Below are positions 26,433-34,350 of a DNA stretch of 64,000 nucleotides, in pieces. The position numbers were made by a program, and so were the translations under genes. This stretch comes from Allosalinactinospora lopnorensis (GTDB lineage Bacteria > Actinomycetota > Actinomycetes > Streptosporangiales > Streptosporangiaceae). The stretch is from NCBI RefSeq assembly GCF_000981225.1, contig NZ_LAJC01000013.1, positions 1 through 64,000 of the forward strand, given 5' to 3'. Numbering within the stretch: the first letter of the stretch is position 1; the number at the start of each line of letters is the position of its first letter. A model generated the notes under the pieces. That model did no database searches. It had not been told where the DNA came from and was given only the letters and a program-made list of their open reading frames with translations.

Positions 26433-27874
26433 TCGTCGATCACTGCCTCCATGATCGACTTCGCGACCGGGGCGGCGAGTTCGCCACCGCTGCCGCCACC
26501 GTTTTCGATGACGACGGCCACCGCGACCTGCGGATCATCGGCCGGTGCGAAGGAGATGAACCAGTTGTGGGTGGGGCCCTCGCCGGTTTCCGCGGTACCG
26601 GTCTTGCCGGCGACCTCGATTCCCGAGATGGCTCCGTTCTTGCCGCTTCCCTCGTCGCCTTGGGTGACCTCCACCATCATGTCGGTCAGGTCGCTCGCGG
26701 TCGAAGAGCTCACGGCCTGTGACAGGACCTCGGGGTTCGCCGTTTCGAGTTCGGTGAGGTCGGAGCTCTGCACTGTATCGATCAGGTAGGGCTTCATGAC
26801 GTCGCCCCCGTTGGCGACCCCGCCCGCGACCATCGCCATCTGCAGCGGGGTGGCCGCGACATCGAACTGGCCGATTCCGGTCTGGGCGAGCTGGCTGTCG
26901 TCCAGGCCCCGGGGGTATGAGCTCTCGGAGACGGTCAGCGGGATCTGCATCTCCCCGCCGTCGAGGCCGAAAGCCTCTGCCTGTTGGGCCATCTTGTCCT
27001 CCCCGAGCTCCACGGCCCAGTGTCCCATCGAGGTGTTGCAGGAGATCTCGATGGAGTGCTGCAGGGTGTCCGGGTCTCCGCCGTTGCATGCCCCGCCGCT
27101 GGCGTTCGGCATCGTGCCGCCGGCCGGCATGTTGTAGGTCGCCGGCGCGGGCTGGGTGCTGTCCGGCGTCGCACCGTCCTCCAGTGCGGCGGCGGCGGTG
27201 ACGATCTTGAACGTGGACCCCGGTGGGTACCTTTGGTTCAGCGCCCGGTCGAGCAGTGGCTTGTCCTCGTCCTCGTCGAGACGTTCGTACTCCGCCACGA
27301 CCTCGGAGGGATCGTGGTGGGACAGCGGGTTGGCGTCGTAGGTCGGCAGCGAGGCCGAGGCGAGAACAGCGCCGGTGGACGGGTCGAGCGCCACCGCGGC
27401 GCCGTTCTTGCCGACGCTGCGCAGTCCGGCGAAGGCCGCCTCCTGGGCGTCCGGGTTGATGGTGAGCTCGACGCTGGCGCCTTGGACCTCCTCGCCCGTG
27501 ATGGTGTCCATGAAGTTGCTCACGGCGAGCCGGTTGTCGGAGCCGTTGAGCATCGAGTTCTCCGCGCTCTCGATGCCGGTTGCGTTGTAGAGCGAGTAGA
27601 AGCCCGTCAGGTGCGCGTACTCCTCGGAGCTCTTGTAGCGGCGCTGGTAGTCGTATGCGCTGTCGTCCCCGGTCGGCTCGGAGTAGGCGATCTGCTCGTT
27701 GCCGACGATGATCGACCCGCGTGCGGCGTCGAACTGCCGGGCGGTCTGCCGTGCGTTCCGGGGATGCTCGCGCAGGTTCTCCGCGTTGATGGCCTGCAGG
27801 TAGTTGGCGTTGATCAGTAGCGCGCCGAACAGCACCATGCAGAAGACCGCGAGGCGGCGGATCGGCTTGTTCAT
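26429..27874 (-). CDS. pbpA: class B penicillin-binding protein PbpA
   Basis: A 481-residue membrane-anchored transpeptidase that cross-links peptidoglycan. One N-terminal transmembrane helix (LAVFCMVLFGALLINANYL) is followed by the PBP dimer region and the transpeptidase domain with motifs SxxK (S220-TFK), SCN (278-280) and KTGTAE (424-429). Length and motif spacing match actinobacterial PbpA. The start ATG overlaps the rodA stop and its own stop overlaps pknA, so translation is coupled. It pairs with RodA, whose glycosyltransferase activity it complements. Confidence 0.95.
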   Translation of the reverse strand: MNKPIRRLAVFCMVLFGALLINANYLQAINAENLREHPRNARQTARQFDAARGSIIVGNEQIAYSEPTGDDSAYDYQRRYKSSEEYAHLTGFYSLYNATGIESAENSMLNGSDNRLAVSNFMDTITGEEVQGASVELTINPDAQEAAFAGLRSVGKNGAAVALDPSTGAVLASASLPTYDANPLSHHDPSEVVAEYERLDEDEDKPLLDRALNQRYPPGSTFKIVTAAAALEDGATPDSTQPAPATYNMPAGGTMPNASGGACNGGDPDTLQHSIEISCNTSMGHWAVELGEDKMAQQAEAFGLDGGEMQIPLTVSESSYPRGLDDSQLAQTGIGQFDVAATPLQMAMVAGGVANGGDVMKPYLIDTVQSSDLTELETANPEVLSQAVSSSTASDLTDMMVEVTQGDEGSGKNGAISGIEVAGKTGTAETGEGPTHNWFISFAPADDPQVAVAVVIENGGGSGGELAAPVAKSIMEAVIDE

Positions 27875-29271
27875 CGCGAGATCACCTGCGTCATTCCCTC
27901 GTCCTGGATGGCCTGGGGAGCGGGGCGCCGGGCGTTGTCACTCATGCGCAGCAGCAAGCCGAGCATGATCCAGCTCGCCATCAGCGACGACCCGCCGGCG
28001 GACAAGAACGGCGTGGTCATACCGGTGAGCGGGATCAGCCGGGTGACCCCGCCCATCGTGATGAACACCTGGAAGGCGATGACGAACGCGATACCGGTGG
28101 CCATCATTTTGACGAACAGCTCGCGCGAGGCCAGGGCCACCCGCAATCCCCGTTCGCACAGCAGGAAGATCACCACGACGATCGCCATGAGACCGGTCAG
28201 CCCGAGCTCCTCACCGAAGGAGACGAGGATGAGGTCGCTGTCGGCGGCGAAGATGGTGTCCGGTTGGCCCTGGCCCAACCCGGTGCCGAGCACGCCGCCC
28301 TCCGCCAGCCCGAAGAGGCCTTGGACCAGCTGGAAACTGCCGCCCACGGCATCGATGACCTCGGGGTTGAACGGGTCGAGCCAGATCGTCACGCGCTGCT
28401 GTACGTGCCAGAAGATCGCCCACGCGGCGGTCGCGCCGGCCAGGAACATGACGATGCCGATGATGACCCACGAGGAACGCTGGGTCGCGGCGTAGATCAT
28501 CGCCAGGAAGGTGCCGAACATCAGCAGTGAGGTGCCAAGGTCCTTGGTGCCGACCAGGATCAGGATCGCTATGCACCAGGCGACGACCATGGGGCCCATG
28601 TCGCGCATCCGGGGCAGGTCGAGGACCTTGAACGGTCCGACCTTGAACTCCTTGCTGGCCAGCGAGAGTACATCCCGTTTCATCACGAGGTAGCCCGAGA
28701 GGAAGACGACCAGTGCGATCTTGGCGAACTCCGAGGGCTGCAGCGTGAAACCGCCGATGCCGATCCAGCGGCGGGCGCCCAGGACCTCTTGGCCGAGGAC
28801 GGGCGTCATAGGCGAGGCGAGCAGCACGATGGCCAGCAGCAGCGTGATGTAGGGGTAGCGCTGCAGGACGCGCGGTTCCTTGAGGAAGAACAGGATGAGC
28901 AGGCACAGCACCATGCCGATGGCGGCCCAGGTCAACTGCATGCCGACGCCGGCGTGCTCTCCTTCCTCGCCCTGGTTGAGCCGCCACACCATCGACAGGC
29001 CGAGACCGTTCAGGAAGATTCCGCACGGCAGGATCAGCGGGTCGGCGTAAGGGGCGATGAAGCGCAGCGCCGCGTGCACCCCGATGGCCAGGCCGCCGAA
29101 CGTGAACCCGTACCCGAACATGCCGCCGGGGATGCGCTCGTTCAGAGCGAGGCCGGCGGCGGCGAAGGCGCCGAGTGAGATCCCCAGCGCCAGAAGGAGC
29201 ATGACGAGTTCAGCGTTGCGCCGTTTGATCGGCGGTAACGTTGCTGGTCCGGTACTTGGCGCGTTCATCAC
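27871..29271 (-). CDS. rodA: SEDS peptidoglycan glycosyltransferase RodA/FtsW
   Basis: A 466-residue polytopic protein of the SEDS family with about ten helices. Conserved segments include GARRWIGIGGFTLQPSEFAKI, KRDVLS, KDLGTSLLMFGTFLAMIYAA, GGVLGTGLGQGQPDTIFAADSDLI and FITMGGVTRLIPLTGMTTPF. It polymerises lipid II with its partner PbpA. The start is either GTG 29271 or ATG 29268, both overlapping the pstP stop. Operon order pstP-rodA-pbpA is as in mycobacteria. Confidence 0.95.
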   Translation of the reverse strand: MMNAPSTGPATLPPIKRRNAELVMLLLALGISLGAFAAAGLALNERIPGGMFGYGFTFGGLAIGVHAALRFIAPYADPLILPCGIFLNGLGLSMVWRLNQGEEGEHAGVGMQLTWAAIGMVLCLLILFFLKEPRVLQRYPYITLLLAIVLLASPMTPVLGQEVLGARRWIGIGGFTLQPSEFAKIALVVFLSGYLVMKRDVLSLASKEFKVGPFKVLDLPRMRDMGPMVVAWCIAILILVGTKDLGTSLLMFGTFLAMIYAATQRSSWVIIGIVMFLAGATAAWAIFWHVQQRVTIWLDPFNPEVIDAVGGSFQLVQGLFGLAEGGVLGTGLGQGQPDTIFAADSDLILVSFGEELGLTGLMAIVVVIFLLCERGLRVALASRELFVKMMATGIAFVIAFQVFITMGGVTRLIPLTGMTTPFLSAGGSSLMASWIMLGLLLRMSDNARRPAPQAIQDEGMTQVISR

Positions 29272-30665
29272 TGCCCTCCGGCGGGCTCACCCGGCCCGCT
29301 GGTGGGGTCGGGGTCCTGCTCGCTCTGGTTTCGGGCGTCCTGGGCTGTATCGGCATCGGTCTCGGTCTCCGGCCGGTCCTCCTGCGGTTCCTCCAACCCG
29401 CAGGAGGCGGGATCGGCCTCGCAGCCCGCTGCGGTCTCGCGGAGGGACTCGACGCGGGCGTCGGCCTCTTCGCGGCTGTTGAAGTTGATGCTCTGGCTGA
29501 CGATCTCGCGCTCATTGGCGGGCAGCATATCCAGTTGCACACCGGTGTCGTCGATCTGTTCGGCGAGTTCGTATCCGGCGACGTCGCTGTCGATGCCCTG
29601 GTAGATGGCTACGTTCTCGCCGTTCTCCGAGGGGCCGATGAAGTACTGTCCGGCGAGGTACATCCGGGCGAAGAAGAAACCGGCCACAGCGATGACGCCC
29701 ACGATCACCACGAACGTCAGCACCATTGGCCACCACTTCTTGGTGCGCCGTTCCGGCTCCGGTTCGGAGTCGGGTTCGGAGCCGATTCCGGGGATCCGGT
29801 CCATCTCCGCGGTGTCGCCGGAGCCGCGCTTCAGGTTCTGCGCCCGACCCGCGGGGGTGTCCGGGGTCATAATGGGTTCGCGCCGCTGGTCGGCGGCGCC
29901 GACGACGGCCGGTTCCTGCATGGGCCCGACGGGAGAGGTCGCGGTGTCGATGACGTCGGCGACCACTGCGGTGATGTTGTCGGGGCCGCCGCCGCGGTTG
30001 GCGAGGTCGATCAGTCTTCGGGCGGCGGCGTCCGGGTGCTCTTCCGCGACAAGCGTCTCCTGGATGGTCTCCTTGCTGACGACACCGGAAAGGCCGTCGG
30101 AGCAGAGCAGGTAGCGGTCGCCGACCTTGGCTTCGAGGATGGAGATGTCCGGTTCGACCTGGTTGCGGCCGTCCAGCGCGCGCAGCAGAAGGGAGCGCTG
30201 GGGGTGGCTTTCGGCCTCCTCCTCGGTGATCTTTCCTTCGTCGACGAGGGTCTGTACGAGGGTGTGATCGTGGGTGATCTGGCCGAACTCCCCTTCGCGC
30301 AGCAGGTAGGCCCGGGAGTCGCCGATGTGGATGAGAGCGACGCGCGGGCCCGACCACAGCATCGCGGTCAGGGTGGTCCCCATGTTCTCCAGCCGGGGCT
30401 CCTCGGTGACCCGCTGGGACACGGCGCCGTTGGCGGTCTCCACGGCCTGCTGCAGCGACCCGGCCATCTCTTCGGCGCTGGGGACGTCATCGTCGAGCGA
30501 CATCAGTGTCGAGATCGCGAGCGAGCTCGCGATCTCGCCGCCTGCGTATCCACCCATCCCATCGGCGACCGCGAGGAGGTACGGGCCGGCGTACGCGGAG
30601 TCTTCGTTGCCTTCGCGGAGGCATCCTACGTCGGAGTACGCCGCGTATCGGAGAGCGATTGTCAT
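29268..30665 (-). CDS. pstP: PP2C-family Ser/Thr phosphatase PstP
   Basis: A 465-residue membrane phosphatase that reverses PknA/PknB phosphorylation. The N-terminal PPM domain shows metal-binding motifs SDVGCLREGNEDSAY, VADGMGGYAGGEIA, HIGDSRAYL, LLCSDGLSGVV and RGGGPDNITAVVAD. A linker leads to one transmembrane helix (WPMVLTFVVIVGVIAVAGFF) and an extracellular domain ending in an acidic tail. ATG 30665 overlaps the fhaB stop (ATGA); the upstream extension is antisense to fhaB and is not used. Confidence 0.95.
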   Translation of the reverse strand: MTIALRYAAYSDVGCLREGNEDSAYAGPYLLAVADGMGGYAGGEIASSLAISTLMSLDDDVPSAEEMAGSLQQAVETANGAVSQRVTEEPRLENMGTTLTAMLWSGPRVALIHIGDSRAYLLREGEFGQITHDHTLVQTLVDEGKITEEEAESHPQRSLLLRALDGRNQVEPDISILEAKVGDRYLLCSDGLSGVVSKETIQETLVAEEHPDAAARRLIDLANRGGGPDNITAVVADVIDTATSPVGPMQEPAVVGAADQRREPIMTPDTPAGRAQNLKRGSGDTAEMDRIPGIGSEPDSEPEPERRTKKWWPMVLTFVVIVGVIAVAGFFFARMYLAGQYFIGPSENGENVAIYQGIDSDVAGYELAEQIDDTGVQLDMLPANEREIVSQSINFNSREEADARVESLRETAAGCEADPASCGLEEPQEDRPETETDADTAQDARNQSEQDPDPTSGPGEPAGGQ

Positions 30666-31138
30666 TTGCGCAGTTCCAGGACGGTTTTGCCGATGCGGAT
30701 GGGCTGCCCCACCGAAATTGGCTGGGGGTTGGTCAGGCGCTGCTGACCGAGGTATGTGCCGTTGGTCGAACCGAGATCCTCCACGATCCACTTGCCCTGG
30801 TCGGAGAAGATGCGCGCGTGTCGGCCGGAAGCGTAGTCATCGTTGATGACCAGCGTCGAGTCCTTAGCCCGTCCGATGACGATGGGCTGGGAGGTGAGGT
30901 TGAGGCTGGTACCGGCCAACGGCCCCTTGGTGACGACAAGAGAGCGCGGCTCGTTGCGCCGGCCGCGAGGGGCACGCGGGGCGGACGAGCGGCGCGGTTC
31001 CGACTGCTTGGCTCGTTTGCTCTTCTCCGGAGAAGGGCCGAGCAGGTCGGTGCGGATCACCCCGACGGCCATGAGCACGAAGAGCCACAGCACCGAAAGG
31101 AACACGATCTTGATGAATATGAGGGTGACTTCGGACAT
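30662..31138 (-). CDS. fhaB: FHA-domain membrane protein FhaB (FipA)
   Basis: A 158-residue protein with one N-terminal transmembrane helix (residues about 5-28), a basic linker and a C-terminal FHA phosphothreonine-binding domain (PIVIGRAKDSTLVINDDYAS, then GRHARI and LGSTNGTYLG). In mycobacteria FhaB is phosphorylated by PknB/PknA and connects signalling to FtsQ/FtsZ. It precedes pstP with an ATGA overlap. A 259-bp gap to fhaA holds a small CCCTCC/GGAGGG hairpin (31282-31297) that could attenuate transcription. Confidence 0.93.
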   Translation of the reverse strand: MSEVTLIFIKIVFLSVLWLFVLMAVGVIRTDLLGPSPEKSKRAKQSEPRRSSAPRAPRGRRNEPRSLVVTKGPLAGTSLNLTSQPIVIGRAKDSTLVINDDYASGRHARIFSDQGKWIVEDLGSTNGTYLGQQRLTNPQPISVGQPIRIGKTVLELRK

Positions 31139-31397
31139 CGAACTGCTCTTCAGCCCCTGTCGTGCTCTGGCGAGTAGCGGTCATCGGCGCCGCCACCGCG
31201 TCTTCTCGGCCTCGAACCCCCTGAGATCGTCCCGGGCAGCCGAACGTAACCAACGGACGCGATCATTCTGCCCGATTGGTTCCCTCCTTGCGGAGGGTCC
31301 GGCACCTGTTTCAGTTTGACGATGTGCTCTTGTGAGTTCGGCCCCACCCCCTTCAGACGCCGGGAGGGCGGTTCCGGTTTGCGATTCTTCTCGCGGT

Positions 31398-32156
31398 TCA
31401 GTCGCGGCGGAAGGTCATGGTGGTGCGTCCCAGGCTCACCCGGGTCCCGTCCACCAGGCGCGCCCGTTTCACCTGCTGGCCGTTGACGAACGTGCCGTTG
31501 GTGGACCCGAGATCCACGAGGACGGCTTCGTCGTCCTCCACCCGGATCTCGGCATGATGCCGCGAAACGCCGTTGTCGACCAACCTGAGGTCGCAGTCGG
31601 TCCCCCGGCCGAGCAGCGTGACCTGCGCGTTGAGTTCGAAGGACTGCTGCTGGCCCTGACCGGCCGGGCTGGTGTTCTGGACGGCCCCGCCGGGGGAGAT
31701 CAGCAGCCGCGGCTGCCCATGCTGCTGGTTACCGCGTGGCTGGTCGCTGACCGGTTGCCGGATCTCACCGCTCTCCACGGTGGAGCCGCGGATGACGCCC
31801 GAGCGGATGCGGAACCGCCCGGTCTGCAGGTCGTCCTCGGTCTGGAAATGGACCCGCACCGGGCCGACGAAAGAATACCCCTGCTCAGTGGCGTAGTCCC
31901 GGGCCAGTTTCGACAGCTCTTGACCGAGGCTGTCCGCGTAGACCTCCAAACGCTCCCTGTCCGTGCCCGAGAGTTCCACGACGAAGTCGTTGGGGACCAG
32001 GGTCCGTCCTTGGGCGACGATCGCCGCGCGCTCGTCCATTTCGCGTTGGACGGCGCTTGCCACCTCGACAGGCTGGAGTTCCGACTTGAAGACCCGCGCG
32101 AAGGTGCCTTCGAATATGCCTTCAAGCCGACGCTCGAAGCGCTGTAGCACTCCCAC
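31398..32156 (-). CDS. fhaA: FHA-domain protein FhaA
   Basis: A 252-residue cytoplasmic protein. The N-terminal 110 residues are the DUF3662 domain (MGVLQRFERRLEGIFEGTFA, VPNDFVVELSGTDRE); a Gln-rich linker of about 50 residues follows; the C-terminus is an FHA domain (VTLLGRGTDCDLRLVDNGVS, then RHHAEI and LGSTNGTFVNG). FhaA binds the phosphorylated pseudokinase MviN in mycobacteria to control peptidoglycan synthesis. It is the first gene of the operon; the linker is much shorter than in Mtb FhaA. Confidence 0.93.
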   Translation of the reverse strand: MGVLQRFERRLEGIFEGTFARVFKSELQPVEVASAVQREMDERAAIVAQGRTLVPNDFVVELSGTDRERLEVYADSLGQELSKLARDYATEQGYSFVGPVRVHFQTEDDLQTGRFRIRSGVIRGSTVESGEIRQPVSDQPRGNQQHGQPRLLISPGGAVQNTSPAGQGQQQSFELNAQVTLLGRGTDCDLRLVDNGVSRHHAEIRVEDDEAVLVDLGSTNGTFVNGQQVKRARLVDGTRVSLGRTTMTFRRD

Positions 32157-32386
32157 GAGGTTCCTCCCTTACTCCACTCCGGATGTAATGACGATCGTAA
32201 CCGGGCATATAGCTTCCTTGGTCGCACGCACGCCCGCCGTCCCTCCGCGAGGGGGTACCGGAGGGACGTGAAAAAGGTGTGCATGACCGATGTCGTGACC
32301 GTGCTAGCCTTGTCTCTGTCGCCGGGGGACGGCAACTGAGAACCCGGCCTTCCGGCAACTGGCGACACTCCAGGTATATGTCACTC

Positions 32387-32469
32387 GGGCGGGTGGCGGA
32401 ACGGTAGACGCGCACGGTTCAGGTCCGTGTGTCCGAAAGGACGTGAGGGTTCAAATCCCTCCTCGCCCA
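32387..32469 (+). tRNA. tRNA-Leu (anticodon CAG)
   Basis: An 83-nt class II tRNA. The acceptor stem GGGCGGG pairs with CTCGCCC (one G-U), discriminator A at 32469. The anticodon stem CACGG/CCGTG encloses TTCAGGT with anticodon CAG. A long variable arm (GTCCGAAAGGAC) and the T arm GAGGG-TTCAAAT-CCCTC are clear. CCA is not encoded. The same tRNA sits beside fhaA in Mycobacterium. Confidence 0.95.
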
Positions 32470-32491
32470 CACGGTGTCACCAGGTTCTTCG

Positions 32492-32528
32492 GACCCCGGC
32501 CTTCTTCAAGGGAGGTCGGGGTCTTTTT
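32492..32528 (+). terminator. intrinsic terminator of tRNA-Leu
   Basis: An 11-bp stem with one G-U pair (GACCCCGGCCT, 32492-32502, with 32513-32523), 10-nt loop and TTTTT at 32524-32528. It is one of the few classical U-tract terminators in the window. Confidence 0.88.
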
Positions 32529-32637
32529 CGTCTGCCGGGCCGGTGCGTGTGGGTAGCGTCACAGCCGTGGGCGGGGGCTACTTCGTTCCGGTCTCTCACC
32601 AGCAGGCCTTCTCGCGCCGCATGGCAGACTGGCCCGG

Positions 32638-33246
32638 ATGGGACTCAGTGAACGGCTGCACGCCATCGGGCGGCCCCTGATCGAGGAGCAGTTGCGGCAT
32701 CCGACCGTCGCCGGGATCGCCAGGGGCGATCTTGACGAGCGTGTGTTCCGGGCATGGCTGGAGCAGGATTATCTCTACCTGCTGGACTACATCCGCGTGT
32801 TCGCCCGGCTCGCCTGGCAGGCTCCCCAGGAGCATCTCGCCGACCTGGTGGATCTCGCGCATTCCACCCTGCACGACGAGCTCGACCTGCACCGCTCGCT
32901 GGCCGGGGAGTTCCAGGCCGACCTGGACGGGGCCGTCAAGGGGCCCGAGTGCGCCGCCTACACGTCGTGGCTACTGGAGTCGGCGGCCGACTACGGCGAC
33001 GGACTGGCCGCGCTCTACCCCTGCATGTGGGGGTATTCCACGCTCGGGCAGGAGCTCGCCGAACACGCGCCGGCCGATCCGCGCTACCGGCGGTGGATCG
33101 AGGTCTACGCCGATCCCGGTTTCGCCGAACTCACCCGCCGCTGCGCGCAGATGCTCGACGAAGCGGGACCGGCGCCCGAGCGTGCCGAGGAGTTGTTCCT
33201 CCAGGGCATGCGGCACGAGATCGCGTTCTGGGACGTGCCCCGTTGA
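32638..33246 (+). CDS. tenA: TenA-family protein (thiaminase II-like)
   Basis: A 202-residue all-helical protein of the TenA/PqqC fold, expected to hydrolyse aminopyrimidine thiamine degradation products for salvage. Conserved features: FRAWLEQDYLYLLDYIRVFA, HDELDLH, the likely catalytic Cys in YPCMWGYSTLG (C129) and the C-terminal Glu in MRHEIAFWD. There is no TPP riboswitch upstream. CAGACT lies 7 nt before the ATG, a weak match to the leaderless pattern seen at other genes here. No thiamine genes are adjacent, so the substrate could differ. Confidence 0.83.
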   Translation: MGLSERLHAIGRPLIEEQLRHPTVAGIARGDLDERVFRAWLEQDYLYLLDYIRVFARLAWQAPQEHLADLVDLAHSTLHDELDLHRSLAGEFQADLDGAVKGPECAAYTSWLLESAADYGDGLAALYPCMWGYSTLGQELAEHAPADPRYRRWIEVYADPGFAELTRRCAQMLDEAGPAPERAEELFLQGMRHEIAFWDVPR

Positions 33247-33255
33247 GGGAGCCGG

Positions 33256-33813
33256 CTACGGCTCCAGCACGGCCCCCATCTCCTTGTAACGGTCGATCTC
33301 GCAGCCGCCGGACTTGTTGAACTCGGTGTCGACCTCAGTGCCGCCGACATGCCCGCTGACCCGCGCGGTCTCGGGACCGCCATAGATCTCGGTGCAGACC
33401 TGGTCGTCGGGGATCTCCTCGAAGGCCTCCTCGCCGGCCTCCTCCAGGTCGGCGCAGGCCGCCTCGGGGTCGGGGTGGTCACCACCCGCAGGAGAGCAGG
33501 TCAGCGTCCAGGTCCCCTCCTCGAAGCCTTCGGGGGTCTCTCCGGCTCCGGCCTCTTCGTCCAGGGAGAGCTCGATGGTCAGTTCGGTTTCCGGGGCGGC
33601 CCCGTCCGAATCGCCCTCTCCCCCGGGTGTCTCGTCGCGGTCCTGTCCTTCGGGGCTTTCGGTCGCGGGAGCGTCGTCTTCCGGTGGTGCGCCCTCGTCT
33701 GCGCCGCCACCACAGCCCGCGACCAGGAAGCCTATGGCCGCGATCGTAGCGAGGCGGGGCAGCGCGGTCGCTGAGATGTGCTTGCGCATACCCTGTCCGA
33801 CGCGAGGGAACAT
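33256..33813 (-). CDS. lipoprotein with subtilisin-inhibitor-like (SSI) domain
   Basis: A 185-residue secreted lipoprotein. ATG 33813 has GGAAGGAACCCC upstream; MRKHIS at 33789 is the alternative. The signal peptide ends in LVAGC (C34). A 60-residue acidic Pro/Glu/Asp linker precedes a domain with four cysteines at 106, 120, 140 and 171, matching the spacing of Streptomyces subtilisin inhibitor. By that alignment the reactive bond falls in C140-T-E-I-Y, giving Glu at P1, unlike the Met or Lys of known SSIs. It would be a membrane-tethered inhibitor of an extracellular serine protease. The gene converges on tenA. Confidence 0.75.
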   Translation of the reverse strand: MFPRVGQGMRKHISATALPRLATIAAIGFLVAGCGGGADEGAPPEDDAPATESPEGQDRDETPGGEGDSDGAAPETELTIELSLDEEAGAGETPEGFEEGTWTLTCSPAGGDHPDPEAACADLEEAGEEAFEEIPDDQVCTEIYGGPETARVSGHVGGTEVDTEFNKSGGCEIDRYKEMGAVLEP

Positions 33814-33871
33814 TCTGGGGTTCCTTCCGGAGAACCGTCCGGGACACAATGTTAGGTAGGAGAGGTTCCTG

Positions 33872-34204
33872 GTGTTTGGTGTGAACGTGCCGATGGTGGA
33901 GGTCGGCTCGGTCCCGGGCGACGGCTACCTGCTCGATGTCCGGGAGTTGGACGAGTGGCAGGCCGGCCACGCGTTGGACGCGGTCCACATACCGCTGCAC
34001 GAGCTCGCCCAGCGTGCCGGGGAGGTACCGCAAGATCGGCAGATCTACGTCGTCTGCCGTTCGGGCGGCCGTTCCGCTCAGGCGGTCCAGGCTCTTAATG
34101 AGGCCGGCTGGCAGGCCACCAACGTCACGGGCGGTATGCAGGCATGGGCTCTCGCCGGCCGCGAGATGACGAGTGAGCACGGGGCCGATCCCCAGGTCAT
34201 CTGA
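33872..34204 (+). CDS. rhodanese-like domain protein
   Basis: A single-domain 110-residue rhodanese. It shows YLLDVRELDEWQAGHALDAV and the active loop VVCRSGGRSAQAV with C62, followed by WQATNVTGGMQAW. The six-residue loop CRSGGR is the sulfurtransferase type. GTG 33872 follows TAGGAGAGG. It probably handles persulfide or thiosulfate sulfur, or serves as a sulfur-carrier component. It is divergent from the SSI lipoprotein and 146 bp before a histidine kinase. Confidence 0.87.
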   Translation: MFGVNVPMVEVGSVPGDGYLLDVRELDEWQAGHALDAVHIPLHELAQRAGEVPQDRQIYVVCRSGGRSAQAVQALNEAGWQATNVTGGMQAWALAGREMTSEHGADPQVI

Positions 34205-34350
34205 GGGGTGGACCTCCGATCCGGCCGTCGCGGAACCGTGGTGTCCGTTGTGTCACGGATGCGATCTGTACCGCCTTAGTGCGTAGAACCCGACGCCGCT
34301 CCTTCCGGAATCGCAGCCGGGGGTCCGGTCGTGGCTGGCACTATGACGAC

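Noticed and set aside
30666-30791. N-terminal extension of PstP upstream of ATG 30665
   Set aside because: The extension is antisense-frame sequence within fhaB, and the ATGA overlap with the fhaB stop fixes the start.
32530-32637. TPP riboswitch upstream of tenA
   Set aside because: The conserved THI-box segments are absent and the gap after the tRNA terminator is too short.
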